Below, piece by piece: positions 37,201-44,560 of a DNA stretch of 64,000 nucleotides (position 1 is its first letter; each line of letters opens with the position of its first letter). This DNA comes from Siderastrea siderea (lineage: Eukaryota; Cnidaria; Anthozoa; Scleractinia; Rhizangiidae). The stretch is taken from assembly GCA_964030785.1 (NCBI GenBank), contig OZ034969.1, positions 42,437,701 through 42,501,700 of the forward strand. Direction: 5' to 3'. Made by a program: the position numbers and the translations under genes. Under the pieces are notes generated by a model. The model saw only the letters and a list, made by a program, of their open reading frames with translations. It made no database searches and was not told the origin of the DNA.

Positions 37201-40200
37201 ACAAAGATATAGCAAACAAGAATGTTAATCTTTCTCCGATTCTCCATATCTTCATTTCACGAGTCACAACCCACTTCCGTATGACGTCGGTAACTTAAGG
37301 CCAACCAGTACCTAAGGTTAAGGTGTTGCTTTGACCACAGCCATAGTTAGGATAATCTGTGTTGCAGGCATAGACTTAAAATTTCTCATAATACGTCTAC
37401 TGTTATTTCGCTGTTTTCTGGACTGAAGCTTTGTAGATACATATCTATAATTGGAATGAAGTTATTTCTGGACTGAAAAAATACAGGCAAAGAAAGGCTT
37501 TATAAAAATATCAATATAACTGGAATTAAGAAATGGGTCCACAGCAAACTTCTTGCATGCCCTATTTTAATTTACCGACGTTTTGCCCATTTGAGCTTCC
37601 TTAGTGTAGTAAGCGATAAACAGTGCTTGGATGAAAATAACAAGAAAGTTTAAAGCTTTTATAGTGGATTAATACAATTTAATTTTTTTAGATAATTAAG
37701 TATTTAACTGAGGTAGATAGTTAAGATAGTTACGTAACCAGGTTGCGTTATGGTAGAAGAAGCAAAACGTAATCTAAAAACGTACACGTAGAGATTCACC
37801 GAGTTTTAACTCGAACCCCTAGCCCAAAAATTGGCATCATTTGTTCAGGATACTACTCAATTGCAAAAGATTGAAGATCTCAATGGGTGTGGCCCCCTCC
37901 CAAAGGGTACCCTTCTCATTTCATGGGATATTATGTCGATGTTTCCCAATATCGATAACAACGTGGGAATTAATTCCGTCACTGATGCCTTAAACTCGCA
38001 TGAAGGTCAAAACCCCGTTTATCGCTTTTGCTGATCTTATTAAACCTGGGAACCAGAGAGAAAGCTGTAATTTGAAATGTCGATTATTTCAGTGGAAAAT
38101 TTATTTAAACCTTCAAGAAGCGCGAAGCGCAGTGGCGAAACACTGGCAGAACGCTGTTCTCAAATTGGCACAGACAATGTGGAATCAAGTACTCTTTCGA
38201 ATGGAGATGGCAATCCTGTGGAAGGAAAATACCGAACCCTGTCGAGATTTTCAATTTCATTCGCTCCGGTCTTGAAAGAAATACGGGAGTCTCGCTCTGT
38301 TCGCCACGTGAGGATCCACAAGAAAGGGTTAAATGGCTGCTGCCAACTACCAAACACAGAAGTGTTTTCTGATCGCGTTTGTTCCTTTGCAGTGGTAAGA
38401 CTGAATGAACTTTGAACCTTTTCCCGAAATCTGTTGGTAGAATTACCATCACATCTCTTCCAGCAAGCAGTTCTTTCACAGCCATCTCTTGCTCTCTCTT
38501 TGGAGTAATTTTTCGCTGTTGTCTATTCACGTCAAGATGATTTCACGCTTTATCGGTGCCCTTCTCTATGGAGGCCACAGCTCTTGTTTTTCACAAGCAG
38601 AGAAAAGTTTTCCCCTGGGAAAAATGAGGGAGATCATTAATTATTTTAACATTTGGTTGATGTGTTCACAGCTCTCAACCAATCAGAAAATCATCAGTGG
38701 TGATAGTACCAGGCAAGGCTTTAATAATCGCGCTTGTGGCGTTGCCATACTTCAGGCGCTGAAATAAATCCAAATGACATTCTAAACCATCTGTAGGGGA
38801 CCCACCAAAACAAATTGCTGGCATCGGGTGCCGTGCACTTTGCCTCAGTGGGTGGTCCTATTACTGTAGGTTGTGGATAATGTTCACGTTTCATGCCTCG
38901 ATTCAAATCATTAGGGTCGATGCTGATTCTAAGGGCTCCTGACGGATTGCGAACTACCGCTATGCTTGGACCCCCCAATCAGTGGCATCTGTGACGGGTG
39001 TAATAACACTATCTGCTACCATTTCGTCGAGCTTTTCCTTTAGTATATGGTGAATGACGACCGGTACCCTACAGAGAGGGTTTACCACAGACTGGATGCT
39101 GGTATCAAGGCAGATTTCGTAGGAATTCTCACGGTTGCGAAATCCTGTAATGACGTCCCGTTTTTGACTAATCACTAAAAACAAGTCAGTGTCAAACCTT
39201 TTATCCCATTGTAATACACGCCTCTTAGTCGGTTCCTTAGGAGATTAGGTTTGTGAGTAAACATGGTTCTGCTGGTTGGAATCTAGGATCATGAGGAAAC
39301 CCATTCCAACGCACGATTCAGACTCAGGATAGGAGTGTAGTCATCTGTTTAGCACAGTGAACACCACATCCTGTTTGTTTCATTTCTGGAAGCATTACGT
39401 TGACCTTCCTTGGTGCCATCTTACATGATTAAAGATGCTTTAGTGGGCTGGAGGTAGGTCTTCATAGTGTGGGTCACCTGTGCCATCAACATGACCATCA
39501 TATTCAGCTCTGCTGTCGACTTGAAATTGTACTGGTACGTTCTTGGGGCCTAGCAAGACTAATAAGGGCTTGTTTCTTTAAAGAAGTACACAATTCCTAT
39601 CTCAAATTCATGTACATTAGCATGAAGCCGTGATCTTTGCTGTTGACTTTGGCGTTTCGATGCGAAGTGATTCTGTTTCCACAACGACTGTAGGTTCAGT
39701 TTTTCCCGTAAGCGGGGCAGTATTTCTTTGCGAATGAGCCATGCTTACCACCACAACGGTCACAGTCAGACGCAGGAGTTTGTATCACTCAAGGTTCAGG
39801 GCACTGGTGGCTTACTTTTCGGCAGTTTTCCTTGTGGCTGCTTAGAGTCGTTAGGTTTTCTCTTCCTATAGAACGCGTAGACGGGTTGTTTGGCAAAAGA
39901 CATGATAGCTTGAACTTACAAGGTGGCTTACTTCTGAACAATGTCTTATGGGGACTCTAATGTGAGGTTCTTCTCACTAAGAAGTTTCGCTCGAATCTTG
40001 TCTCCCCTTGCACAAAGGACAATGCGATCTCCAGTGAGCTCGTCGTCCTTATCTTCACATTCACAAGGAAAGGATAAACGTGCCAACTCTTTGACAAAAC
40101 GCCAGCTTCCCGTTTACGGCTATTAAACAGAAATCGGTCATAAGTAACGTGCATTGGCTCACACACAGTATTCATCGAATTTCTGAAGCACAGTGATTTT

Positions 40201-41243
40201 GTTTCTATCCAAAGAACTCCATGTGAATGCCTCGTCAATTTTGTTCGCTTTTTTTGCCGCAACTCGTATTGAACCAATCACGCTGGCAACGTGGCCAGTT
40301 ATTGGGCTTTTACTGGCTACCCCCGGGAAGACATTTTCAACACATTTTATGCAATCAGGATCACCCCACTACCCCCGGTTGACTGGCGATGCACGGCGAA
40401 ATCCCCCTTCGGAAACTATTAATTTTTTTAAGTGTAAGTGTTGGGCGGGAGATTATTTACCTCATTTTTTTAGGATCACTAACCTATCTCCGTTTGGATG
40501 GCGATTCACCAGGGACTTCTAACCAATCGACACACAAAAATTGCAAACAAACCTCAACACAACGAAGGAAATGTGTGAAAATGTGTTCCAGCCAGGATTG
40601 GAGCCTGGCTCTGCAGATATCATAGTTACAGATAAACGTGGTTACTGTAGGATATCCAACCGGTAATCTGGAGGCCCAGGTTCAAATCCTGACTGGATCA
40701 CATTTTCACTCATTTCTTTTAGTTACCTGTGTTGATTTCTATTCCCCATTTAATTGTTTATGTATATGCATGTCTGTGCGTGCGTGGGCGCTTGCGTGCG
40801 TGCGTGCGTGTTTCAAGTGAGCCCACGTCTCACTGAATACCGGTAAGATATGAAAATCACTACACTATCAGGACAACCACGCTGGCAACACGACGACCTT
40901 GGATATTAGGTTATCCGTGGGATCTTCTGGGATTCTTTGTTAGGATTGGATGGGAAAGCCTATTACCCCTTCAAAACTTAGGGACGTGCACACTTTGCCT
41001 TACTGTTAATTTGTTGTGAAAGTTTGTTTTCATTTAGCAAGAATATGTGATTTAACCTTTGTTTTTTTTTAGGAGGAAACAGTACGGCTCAGGAAGAATG
41101 TGGCGCAACTGTCGTCACCAGCGCAAGTGTCTACGGACAGTGTGCCCACCCAGCAGACCAATGTGACTTTGCCACCCCTAGCAATTGCTTATCTCGTCTT
41201 AGCGTTGATATTTGGAGTAATTATTGGCAAATTTATCTTGTAA
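9423..41243 (+). CDS. VAPB: VAMP-associated protein (VAP-A/B orthologue), seven coding exons
   Basis: VAP is a tail-anchored ER protein that recruits FFAT-motif proteins at membrane contact sites. Coding exons: 9423-9480, 9601-9753, 30078-30181, 33013-33117, 33450-33632, 37077-37142, 41073-41243. All junctions are GT-AG and the joined frame is 840 nt (279 residues plus stop). Residues about 7-122 form the MSP domain, with '[20 protein letters not shown]' at 40-59. Pro56, Lys87 and Met89 fall at the same numbers as the human VAPB ALS8 and FFAT-binding residues. An acidic/Ser-Thr linker follows (about 127-201), a coiled coil (about 202-236), and a hydrophobic tail (about 258-279) with G271-x3-G275. 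The ATG at 9423 gives the usual short N-terminus. The invertebrate gene is equally related to VAPA and VAPB, so the symbol is only a label. No truncation or missing key residue is seen. Confidence 0.95.
9601..9753 (+). CDS. VAPB: VAP coding exon 2, MSP domain core
   Basis: Encodes residues 20-70 after a TTTTTTGTAG acceptor, with a GTAAGC donor, and contains the CVRPNSG signature with Pro56. It is followed by the 20,324-bp intron 2. Reading through the donor would add only a dozen residues before a stop, giving a truncated MSP domain. Confidence 0.95.
9754..10460 (+). other. Start of VAP intron 2, with SINE-like and GC-palindromic pieces
   Basis: Bases 10166-10190 carry 'ATTTAGCCAAGCCTAAAAGC', the head of an interspersed repeat also present at 42690 and 57347. 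Bases 10380-10440 are a GC-rich patch of inverted TACGAGAATCGCG/CGCGTAGCG units. No coding sequence is seen. Confidence 0.5.
10461..11819 (+). other. VAP intron 2, no recognised feature
   Basis: AT-rich intronic sequence without convincing coding or repeat structure that I can name. Confidence 0.4.
11820..11932. repeat. GC-rich palindromic patch ending in a Tc1-like terminus
   Basis: Clustered copies of GTCGCGCGCTACGAGAAT and its inverse, similar to 10380-10440. The block ends GAGCGGTACTG followed by TA. This is the same terminal sequence as the right end of the Tc1/mariner-type element at 12403-13983, so it may be the end of a related element whose other end I did not find. Confidence 0.45.
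11933..12329 (+). other. VAP intron 2, no recognised feature
   Basis: Intronic sequence without recognisable gene or repeat. Confidence 0.4.
12330..14260 (-). repeat. Foldback repeat copy 1, split by a Tc1-like element
   Basis: The outer parts (12330-12402 and 13984-14260) are together the inverse copy of 44222-44560, which is uninterrupted. The repeat contains a perfect ATATCCTCACTAGTGAGGAT palindrome (around 14015-14034) and inverse blocks of ATGAATTTTATTTTC (about 14129 and 14214). It is a non-autonomous foldback family. Confidence 0.75.
12403..13983. mobile_element. Tc1/mariner-type element, 1581 bp, non-autonomous
   Basis: Both ends begin CAGT(G/A)CCGCTCGAAAG and match for 27 bases with one or two differences. 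TA stands directly outside each end (12401-12402 and 13984-13985). CAGT termini with TA duplication and a length near 1.6 kb fit Tc1/mariner. No DDE transposase is recognisable inside; the longest frame is 60 codons and unremarkable. The insertion splits a foldback repeat whose intact sister is at 44222-44560, which supplies the pre-insertion sequence. Confidence 0.8.
14390..15500 (+). repeat. 1.1-kb degenerate minisatellite, unit about 50 bp
   Basis: Roughly twenty diverged units follow each other. Each contains the order 'GTTAGTCTTGTCTTT', 'CAACGTTTCTCCGTACG' and 'CTAGTTCGTTCGTACAGT' with many substitutions and small indels. The + strand is poor in A and rich in T. It lies in VAP intron 2 and has no coding potential. 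Confidence 0.7.
15501..16034 (+). other. VAP intron 2, no clear feature
   Basis: Contains a few 'AGCACGCTA..TTTTGTTT' partial repeats near 15690-15750. Nothing else is recognised. Confidence 0.4.
16035..17345. mobile_element. Dispersed repeat with palindromic left end; inverse copy at 47436-47710
   Basis: Bases 16048-16160 form a strong palindrome: ATTATTCTACGAG...GGATATC pairs with GATATCC...GAGTAGAATAAT. The right part, about 17050-17345, is present in inverse orientation at 47436-47710 with many substitutions. Minus-strand frames at 16124-16535 include a 71-codon one with an amphipathic stretch ([20 protein letters not shown]). I do not recognise that sequence and would not call it a gene. 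This is likely a decayed DNA transposon. Confidence 0.5.
17346..18322 (+). other. VAP intron 2, no recognised feature
   Basis: AT-rich intronic sequence. Open frames here are short and lack family motifs. Confidence 0.4.
18323..18754. mobile_element. Foldback MITE, about 430 bp
   Basis: The arms 18323-18515 and 18545-18754 are inverse copies over nearly their full length. They share 'TTGTACCAGAATAATTTAAG', 'AAAGACAATTTCTTATGGGA' and 'AAATTTCAAATTTCAC'. The element folds into one hairpin with almost no loop. No reliable target duplication was found. Confidence 0.75.
18755..19139 (+). other. VAP intron 2, no recognised feature
   Basis: No gene or repeat recognised. Confidence 0.35.
19140..19440 (+). 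pseudogene. RecQ-like helicase 5' fragment (inverse copy of 20985-21360)
   Basis: The + strand matches the minus strand of 20985-21360. The shared part includes an upstream non-coding stretch ('ACCAGGATCTGGG', 'CTCTGATTGGCTAGC') and the start of a helicase-like frame. That frame has [21 protein letters not shown] at about 19344-19410, corresponding to the region just before the Walker A motif of RecQ-family helicases. The frame then diverges before Walker A. It is a truncated, non-functional copy. Confidence 0.45.
19441..20984 (+). other. Spacer between inverted RecQ-like fragments
   Basis: About 1.5 kb of mostly unrecognised sequence. Bases 20320-20430 contain a diverged piece similar to 21370-21450 ('ATATGCGC..GGCATATTCTGATTGGTT'). 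No intact gene is seen. Confidence 0.4.
20985..21360 (-). pseudogene. RecQ-like helicase N-terminal fragment with Walker A
   Basis: The minus-strand frame from 21202 ends at 20984 and contains [20 protein letters not shown] followed by '[14 protein letters not shown]'. LPTGFGK is the Walker A (motif I) form of RecQ-type DNA helicases, and the preceding Q-rich segment fits motif 0. The frame stops right after Walker A, where the remaining helicase motifs should follow. No donor site or continuation was recognised, so this is a fragment. The first about 45 residues may be upstream sequence read by chance. Confidence 0.5.
21660..21860. repeat. Cluster of short foldbacks
   Basis: Bases 21769-21785 (GTGTGATTGGACAAATG) pair with 21802-21818, with one mismatch. 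TATATGAAGTATAAAGTTTA at about 21683 recurs inverse near 21740 and direct near 21817-21846. Likely a small decayed DNA element. The rest up to 22650 shows nothing further. Confidence 0.5.
22651..23040. mobile_element. MITE with TA duplication, 390 bp
   Basis: The ends read CC(G/A)TCGTTTTCATCTAAGC in inverse orientation and the inverted repeats continue with lower similarity for about 110 bp. TA is present at 22649-22650 and 23041-23042. It is non-autonomous and fits the Tc1/mariner group by its duplication. Confidence 0.75.
23380..23800 (+). repeat. Dispersed repeat, direct copy at about 56510-56730
   Basis: 'TTTACAAGACCTGG.TAAACG', 'AATTTTGTTCGCAAAGC' and further blocks to 'AACCG.TC.CCA' occur in the same order at 56510-56730 with indels. 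No coding content is recognised. Confidence 0.55.
23801..25564 (+). other. VAP intron 2, no recognised feature
   Basis: Largely unique-looking intronic sequence. No gene or strong repeat is recognised. Confidence 0.4.
25568..25980. mobile_element. PIF/Harbinger-like MITE with TTA duplication, 413 bp
   Basis: The termini are GGG(T/C)GCATTTTTTTAT in inverse orientation, with similarity for about 38 bp. TTA stands at 25565-25567 and 25981-25983. A 3-bp TTA duplication with GGG termini is typical for PIF/Harbinger. There is no transposase inside. Confidence 0.75.
25984..27339 (+). other. VAP intron 2 with a (TTTGA) microsatellite
   Basis: A short TTTGA tandem lies at about 26757-26785. The rest has no recognised gene or repeat. 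Confidence 0.45.
27340..27560 (-). repeat. Dispersed repeat, inverse partner of 35810-36040
   Basis: The minus strand here and the + strand of 35810-36040 share 'GAGCTATT.TGTC', 'CGGCATGCAGC', 'TTCTGGGAAG.TTGGTT' and a GGTT-rich tandem. Both copies contain a short frame with a hydrophobic [12 protein letters not shown] stretch, but neither looks like a real gene. The GGTT/AACC tandem is at 27466-27500. Confidence 0.6.
28074..28101. promoter_or_regulatory. Perfect palindrome of two consensus CREs
   Basis: GGATGACGTCA and its exact inverse flank a 6-base centre (TTTTCA). TGACGTCA, the full CREB/ATF site, is therefore present at 28077-28084 and 28091-28098. It is located in VAP intron 2. Regulatory use is inferred, not shown. 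Confidence 0.55.
28102..30077 (+). other. End of VAP intron 2
   Basis: Bases 29470-29630 contain repeated 'GG(T)ACCCCTTTC' and 'ACCATTTT' pieces in both senses, probably a small dispersed repeat. No other feature is recognised. A polypyrimidine-poor TTTTGTAG acceptor closes the intron. Confidence 0.4.
30078..30181 (+). CDS. VAPB: VAP coding exon 3, FFAT-binding face
   Basis: Encodes residues 71-105 (starting with split Val71) and contains [20 protein letters not shown]. Lys87 and Met89 are the residues that contact FFAT peptides in vertebrate VAPs. The donor is GTATGT. Confidence 0.95.
30290..31110. repeat. Possible decayed inverted-repeat element in VAP intron 3
   Basis: 'GTGCGCCTAAA' at about 30340 reappears near 31035 within 'GCTGTGCGCCTAAAATT'. 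The outer parts are weakly inverse ('GGCTTAAAGTTA' against 'CCAGGGCTCAAAGTTTA' read on the minus strand). Similarity is too low to define ends. No coding sequence is recognised. Confidence 0.3.
31111..32160 (+). other. VAP intron 3, no recognised feature
   Basis: Short frames only. Nothing resembles a known protein or repeat. Confidence 0.35.
32161..32370 (+). repeat. Dispersed repeat related to 44040-44225
   Basis: 'GATTGATTGGTATGTTAA', 'GGTAATGATGAA.TGAAA' and 'TTGTTCAAGGT' occur in the same order here and twice in part at 44040-44225. The unit is about 100 bp. Confidence 0.5.
32623..32775 (+). repeat. (CTT)n microsatellite, about 50 units, in VAP intron 3
   Basis: An almost uninterrupted CTT/TTC run of about 150 bases with one CCT variant near its start, followed by a short ATT run. 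On the VAP transcript it is a polypyrimidine tract that is complementary to the GAA/GGA tract in intron 5. Reading frames across it are pure homopolymers and not genes. Confidence 0.97.
33013..33117 (+). CDS. VAPB: VAP coding exon 4
   Basis: Encodes residues 106-140, beginning [18 protein letters not shown], which matches the conserved end of the VAP MSP domain. Its length is 105 nt with phase-0 borders, so skipping it keeps frame. The donor is GTAAGT. Confidence 0.95.
33450..33632 (+). CDS. VAPB: VAP coding exon 5, linker
   Basis: Encodes residues 141-201, a Ser/Thr/Asn/Glu-rich disordered linker. Its length is 183 nt and phase 0 at both ends. The acceptor is CACAACAG and the donor GTAACC. 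It is the least conserved part of VAP proteins, so support comes from frame continuity and splice sites. Confidence 0.88.
33633..35012 (+). other. VAP intron 5, first part, with (CA)n
   Basis: A CA dinucleotide run of about 30 bases is at 34203-34233. Near 34000-34110 is AT-rich sequence with repeated ACA-type pieces. No gene is recognised. Confidence 0.5.
35013..35345 (+). repeat. (GAA)n/(GGAGAA)n plus (GAT/CAT/CAC)n compound microsatellite in VAP intron 5
   Basis: GAT repeats (35013-35030) lead into a 235-base purine-only tract of GAA blocks and GGAGAA blocks (35031-35265). That is followed by GATGATGATCATCATC and CATCAC repeats to 35345. The purine tract could adopt triplex DNA and pairs with the CTT tract of intron 3 in RNA. 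The GAT/ATC junction can form its own hairpin. All frames here are homopolymeric. Confidence 0.97.
35346..35809 (+). other. VAP intron 5, no recognised feature
   Basis: A short AAT run is at about 35686-35700. Nothing else is recognised. Confidence 0.4.
35810..36040 (+). repeat. Dispersed repeat, inverse partner of 27340-27560
   Basis: Same family as the minus strand of 27340-27560, with a GGTTCTTTG/GGTTCGTTG tandem. The two copies lie in introns 2 and 5 in opposite orientation, so they bracket exons 3, 4 and 5. Confidence 0.6.
36041..36920 (+). other. VAP intron 5, later part
   Basis: No recognised gene or repeat. A 69-codon minus-strand frame at 36694-36903 has no family resemblance. Confidence 0.4.
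36921..37016. repeat. 35-bp inverted repeat 60 bases upstream of VAP exon 6
   Basis: Bases 36921-36955 pair with 36982-37016 with about four mismatches; the core is GCCGCTTGGGAATCA with TGATTCCCAAGCGGC. The loop is about 26 bases. The hairpin ends 60 bases before the first base of exon 6, where branch points usually lie. Confidence 0.75.
37077..37142 (+). CDS. VAPB: VAP coding exon 6, coiled coil
   Basis: Encodes residues 202-223 ([20 protein letters not shown]...). The heptad pattern and the acidic/Asn-rich register match VAP coiled coils. The exon is 66 nt with phase-0 borders, an ATTTAG acceptor and a GTATGT donor. Confidence 0.92.
37800..38040 (+). pseudogene. Penelope-like reverse transcriptase fragment
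   Basis: The + strand frame reads [16 protein letters not shown] followed by [20 protein letters not shown] and 'DNNVGI'. The S-W-D-(I/V)-x-S-M-F-P-N-I block is motif A of the reverse transcriptase found in Penelope-like and some related retroelements. Only this motif region survives. A stop lies at 38032-38034, and the sequence downstream no longer reads as RT. It sits in VAP intron 6. Confidence 0.5.
38105..38530 (-). pseudogene. RecQ-like helicase fragment with altered Walker A
   Basis: A 141-codon minus-strand frame begins near 38530. Residues about 10-40 read [20 protein letters not shown] then LPTDFGKRF. This is the RecQ-type motif 0/Walker A region, but with Asp where the family has Gly (LPTGFGK), which would be expected to abolish ATP binding. 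The remainder of the frame does not show the later helicase motifs. It differs from the pair at 19-21 kb and represents another subfamily. It is probably a decayed fragment in VAP intron 6. Confidence 0.45.
38725..39900 (-). pseudogene. Gypsy-type gag-pol fragment
   Basis: Minus-strand pieces follow the order of a Ty3/Gypsy polyprotein. A zinc-knuckle block with [20 protein letters not shown] lies at about 39775-39700. The protease-to-RT linker region runs to about 39184. An RT N-terminal block with '[20 protein letters not shown]' and '[20 protein letters not shown]' spans 39184-38870, and '[19 protein letters not shown]' ends near 38740. An internal stretch of RT containing motif A is deleted, and stops and frameshifts interrupt the rest. 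It is unrelated in detail to the element at 50.3-55.4 kb and has no LTRs that I can see. It sits in VAP intron 6. Confidence 0.65.
39901..40560 (+). other. VAP intron 6, no recognised feature
   Basis: Open frames of about 100 codons on both strands (39957-40277, 40193-40522) have no motif I recognise and overlap each other. I do not call them genes. Confidence 0.4.
40575..40709 (+). repeat. Foldback SINE-like unit with a B-box
   Basis: GTGAAAATGTG.TCCAG.CAGG at 40575 is inverse to the segment ending at 40709. The right arm contains GGTTCAAATCC, a Pol III B-box. It was probably derived from a tRNA-related SINE. Confidence 0.5.
40785..40812 (+). repeat. GTGC/GCGT short tandem
   Basis: About seven copies of a GCGT-type tetramer in VAP intron 6. 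Confidence 0.6.
41073..41243 (+). CDS. VAPB: VAP coding exon 7, tail anchor
   Basis: Encodes residues 224-279: the end of the coiled coil ([13 protein letters not shown]), a Ser/Thr/Gln spacer, and the hydrophobic C-terminal segment [20 protein letters not shown]. That segment carries GVIIG, the GxxxG dimerisation motif of VAP anchors. The acceptor is a long T run followed by AG. The stop TAA is at 41241-41243. Confidence 0.95.
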   Translation, partial: EETVRLRKNVAQLSSPAQVSTDSVPTQQTNVTLPPLAIAYLVLALIFGVIIGKFIL

Positions 41244-42235
41244 AGGACAGTGGCTCTAAGAGTTATTTTACAGTGACAGTTTTAGATCCTGATCAACGGA
41301 CCTGGATAAGGAGTTTCACCAGCGACAAACACAAATTAATGTGTTAAAACACAGTTGACATTATGGTGCAACGATATTTACTTTAGTAATTCCATTGGCG
41401 TTGAACTCAACTGAGGAACAAAAGCATAATGTCAGTCTTTTCTTCATTAACGTAAATGTTTCAACTCAACTGTCGTGTACTCTTATCGCTGATTTAAAAC
41501 TTCACTTGCAAATGAAGAACAATCGAGGTACATTGAAAAGTAACTAACGCCATTATGTGATAGCGAGGTAATATGGAGCTTACGCAAACACGAAGGCAAC
41601 GTTAACGATATTTTAATCTTCTACCCAGTTAGCCCTGCTAGTTCAATTTTTCACATTCAATTTTTCAAATAACCTTCATGTGCTAACGTTCATCGTAAAA
41701 CCCTAAATACGGTCATTTCAAGTTGTTTTGCAGAAGACGGCAAAGAAATGTACTGTAATGTATAACCCACGTGTAGAGCTGTTTGTTTCAAACCTTTTGT
41801 TTAGCGACGGTCTTGTTGCCGTCACCGTCGTCGTCTTTTCAATGTACCTTCAATGTAGGTTTAGTTGGCAATGTGTAAACCTCACCACTGATTGGTCTTC
41901 CTTTGGCTCTTTCCCGTGATGCACAAATAGGTTAATTTTGGAGGATATTAAGAACTTTCCAAGAGATTTAACAATACACGAGACTGTATGCGGATTAAGG
42001 ACGGGTTTCATTTTCCAAGCGTAATTCTCTTTGCCTCGCTTGCCAGGCACGTACGTGAACAGGCAGAGCGTATAAGGGTATTCAGTGGTGCGTTATACTC
42101 GTTTGAATAGGAATTCGTATCTTTTTAATCACGCGTCAACACAAAGACAACTACTGAACGGATTTTACTCATATCTTAGCGGGGAGAAAATTGAAGTGTT
42201 CTTTTAACAGGTAATAAATATATAGTCTTGTAATG
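41244..42235 (+). other. Probable VAP 3' UTR
   Basis: Non-coding sequence after the VAP stop. The first AATAAA I find is at 42213-42218 with T/GT-rich sequence following, so the transcript may end near 42235. The exact end is not visible. Confidence 0.35.
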
Positions 42236-42679
42236 ATCAAATTACGGTGTTGACCTTGACTTCTGTTTAACCTAGATATGGCATTTCTTGATTTCTTAAG
42301 GACGGTGCCTCCTTTTGTTGTTGCGCATACGTACTGCACCTCTCGGGTCTGCCGTGGGTTTCCCAAAAGCACCGAAAGTTTTCGCCCCGATTTTGGGCAC
42401 GATAATTCACACTGTAACTTGTAAACAAAGGCGTTTCTAAGCATAAAACTTTGCCATAAGTTACAATTTCCTGATCTTAAACACATGCTTAAATGACAGC
42501 CTTGAAGAATGAGTGGTTTGTGTTTGTACAAATGGCTTTTTGGAGCCGAAAAGTTTTGGATGGTTTTCGAGCAACGCACGCCCTTTAAGTCACTGTCGTG
42601 TTTGCATCTGAGTGAATCTTCCCAATTGACCACCGTTCTCAAGCCATTACAAAAGAGTGACGCATTCTCTCTTTGTAAA

Positions 42680-43200
42680 TCCTAAATATACAGATTTAGC
42701 CAAGCTTAAAAGCGGAGCTCCACATTTTTTTTCGCTGGTACTTATGAATTTCTCAAAATTACTCTCAGAAATTATTTTCCTCTCTGAGAATCGAACCCGC
42801 ACCATAAGCGCCATAGATACGCACAATGACCATTAGAGTACGCCAACAACACCTTAAGTTTTGTGAGGGTGTTTTCCCGGGATTGTGTTCGGACGGCCGC
42901 AAAAACCATGGTTTTGGAATGGAAAAAAGAAAACAGAAGGCACTAGCTCTGCTATATTTGGCGACTGGACCGCTGCCAAATGTTGCAAACTCGAAAAAAA
43001 ATTTCATAACTTGAACTTTTTGCCTTCCCCCTAAAAGAAAATTGAGTATTCTTTTGAACTTTTTCTTTCCATTTATAGACATTAGATGTTTCTTTCTCAA
43101 GTATAAAATTTCAGTACTCTCGAACACTGGTTTCACTTTTTAAGGTTTGAAAGAAACCTTTTTCAAAGCAACGATGGTCATGCGATTTCCCACCAAGACA
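42680..43200 (-). repeat. Interspersed repeat copy with tRNA-like B-box
   Basis: It begins 'ATTTAGCCAAGCTTAAAAGC' and contains a minus-strand GGGTTCGATTCTC B-box near 42787. It continues through 'AAAAACCATGGTT', 'GCACTAGCTCTGC.ATATTTG' and 'TTCTTTTGAACTTTTT'. The same series occurs at 57347-58830, there interrupted by a MITE. No coding function is apparent. Confidence 0.6.
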
Positions 43201-43378
43201 AACGCTGGTTGCCGACAAGCACCGAGTGATTTCCCGCCAAGAAAAGGTGCCCCGGTCGAGTTGCTTTGTGCTCCCCTCGCCCTCTTCCTGCTCTAGAGTC
43301 TGTATGGGTGGACTGTTGGATTTAAGAACATTCCTTATATTCCTTATGATTATTTTAGATAGTAAATGAATAAATGGA

Positions 43379-43636
43379 TGTCAAGATCTCGGAAAAAATT
43401 CCGAGCCCCCAACCGGAATAGAACCCCTGACCTTCCAGATACCGGTTGGAACGCTCTACCTCTAAGCTATGGGCGAGGCCATACAAATTGGGGTTATATG
43501 CCTTAGGACCAGCATCGCGCAGGCTCTCTCAGGTACTGTACATGACAAATCTAATGATGTGAAACAGGTGTATATAGAAAATCAATAAATAAATATATGT
43601 CAAGATATGAATTTTTTCCGAGAAGATCTTGACATT
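43379..43636. repeat. Foldback SINE-like element with tRNA-like centre
   Basis: ATGTCAAGATCTCGG at 43379 is inverse to the segment ending at 43636 (CCGAGAAGATCTTGACAT). Between them, on the minus strand around 43410-43483, is a tRNA-like stretch with TAGCTTAGAGGTAGAGCG (A-box) and GGTTCTATTCC (B-box). The anticodon loop region again has CCGGTATC, as in the unit at 6330, suggesting related SINE families. Confidence 0.55.
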
Positions 43637-44039
43637 GTTTATTCGTTTATTATCTTTTTTGCACCCTTTTGAAGAAACGTTGTCAGGTTAAAAGTATGAA
43701 CGATGGACAATGCGACACAATGGAACTCTGGGAAGACGACGGGTGAGTTTGTTACTGGGTTTCGTTTCTTGATATTCAAAATATTTTCTTTCTAAGATAA
43801 TTTAAAGAGTAAATTAAGACATGCTGTGTTATTATAATGTACACGTGCCGAGCAATAGAGGCAAGGTTTCACGCTTCCCAGAGCACCATTGGGGCGCATC
43901 ATCAATGATTTATGCTTTTTACCCGACAACTTTTTTTCGATTGGGTGTATACGGACGTGTATACGTGTTTCGCATTATTAAGACGGGTCGTCCTTCTTAT
44001 GGGAATACGAACTGACATTCCGTTGGGTCTGTTTTTCAA

Positions 44040-44225
44040 GGTCACTGGACGATTGCTTGGTATGTTAATGATATATATGTTCATGAGTCGGGACGAAAGA
44101 CAGATAATTTGATCTTGGTATTCTTGGGGTCATGGGATGGTTTATGCAATCGACGATTGATTGGTATGTTAATGATGAAATGAAAAGAATTTCGTTGTAG
44201 TGGGTTTGTTCAAGGTCATTCGAGA
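44040..44225 (+). repeat. Two partial tandem units related to 32161-32370
   Basis: 'CGATTG.TTGGTATGTTAA' occurs at about 44049 and 44152. The second is followed by ATGATGAAATGAAAA and TTGTTCAAGGTCATT. Confidence 0.5.
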
Positions 44226-44560
44226 TATAGAGGATATTACACGGCGGCGCGCAGATATGAATTTTATTTTCGAGTGATAAAAACAATATTTTACGAACGA
44301 GCGCAGCAAGTGAGTAAAATATTGTGTTCACGACCACGAGAAAATAAAATTCATATCTTCAAGCCGCCGTGTAATTTTCTTTTTATTATATAGACAAGAG
44401 TATTTTCGCACAAACAACAGTGTAAAAGCGGGAAATGACGTCATCGATATCCTCACTAGTGAGGATATGGAAAATACGCCACTCAAGTCCCGGATGTAGT
44501 TTCGTATGAACTTTACGAGTGATCTGTTTTCCACTAAAACACTCTTGTCTATATAATAAA
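44222..44560 (+). repeat. Foldback repeat copy 2 (empty site of the Tc1-like element)
   Basis: Uninterrupted inverse copy of the outer parts of 12330-14260. ATGAATTTTATTTTC arms occur near 44256 and inverse near 44340. The palindrome ATATCCTCACTAGTGAGGAT is near 44449. The position where the Tc1-like element sits in copy 1 reads through here. Confidence 0.75.

Noticed and set aside
42169..42642. 157-codon minus-strand frame
   Set aside because: No family resemblance, irregular composition, and it overlaps the likely VAP 3' UTR end. A chance frame is the simplest reading.
43695..43741. Possible first exon with an acidic N-terminus followed by GGGTGAGT
   Set aside because: A Met codon and a donor-like site only. 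No following exon could be identified.
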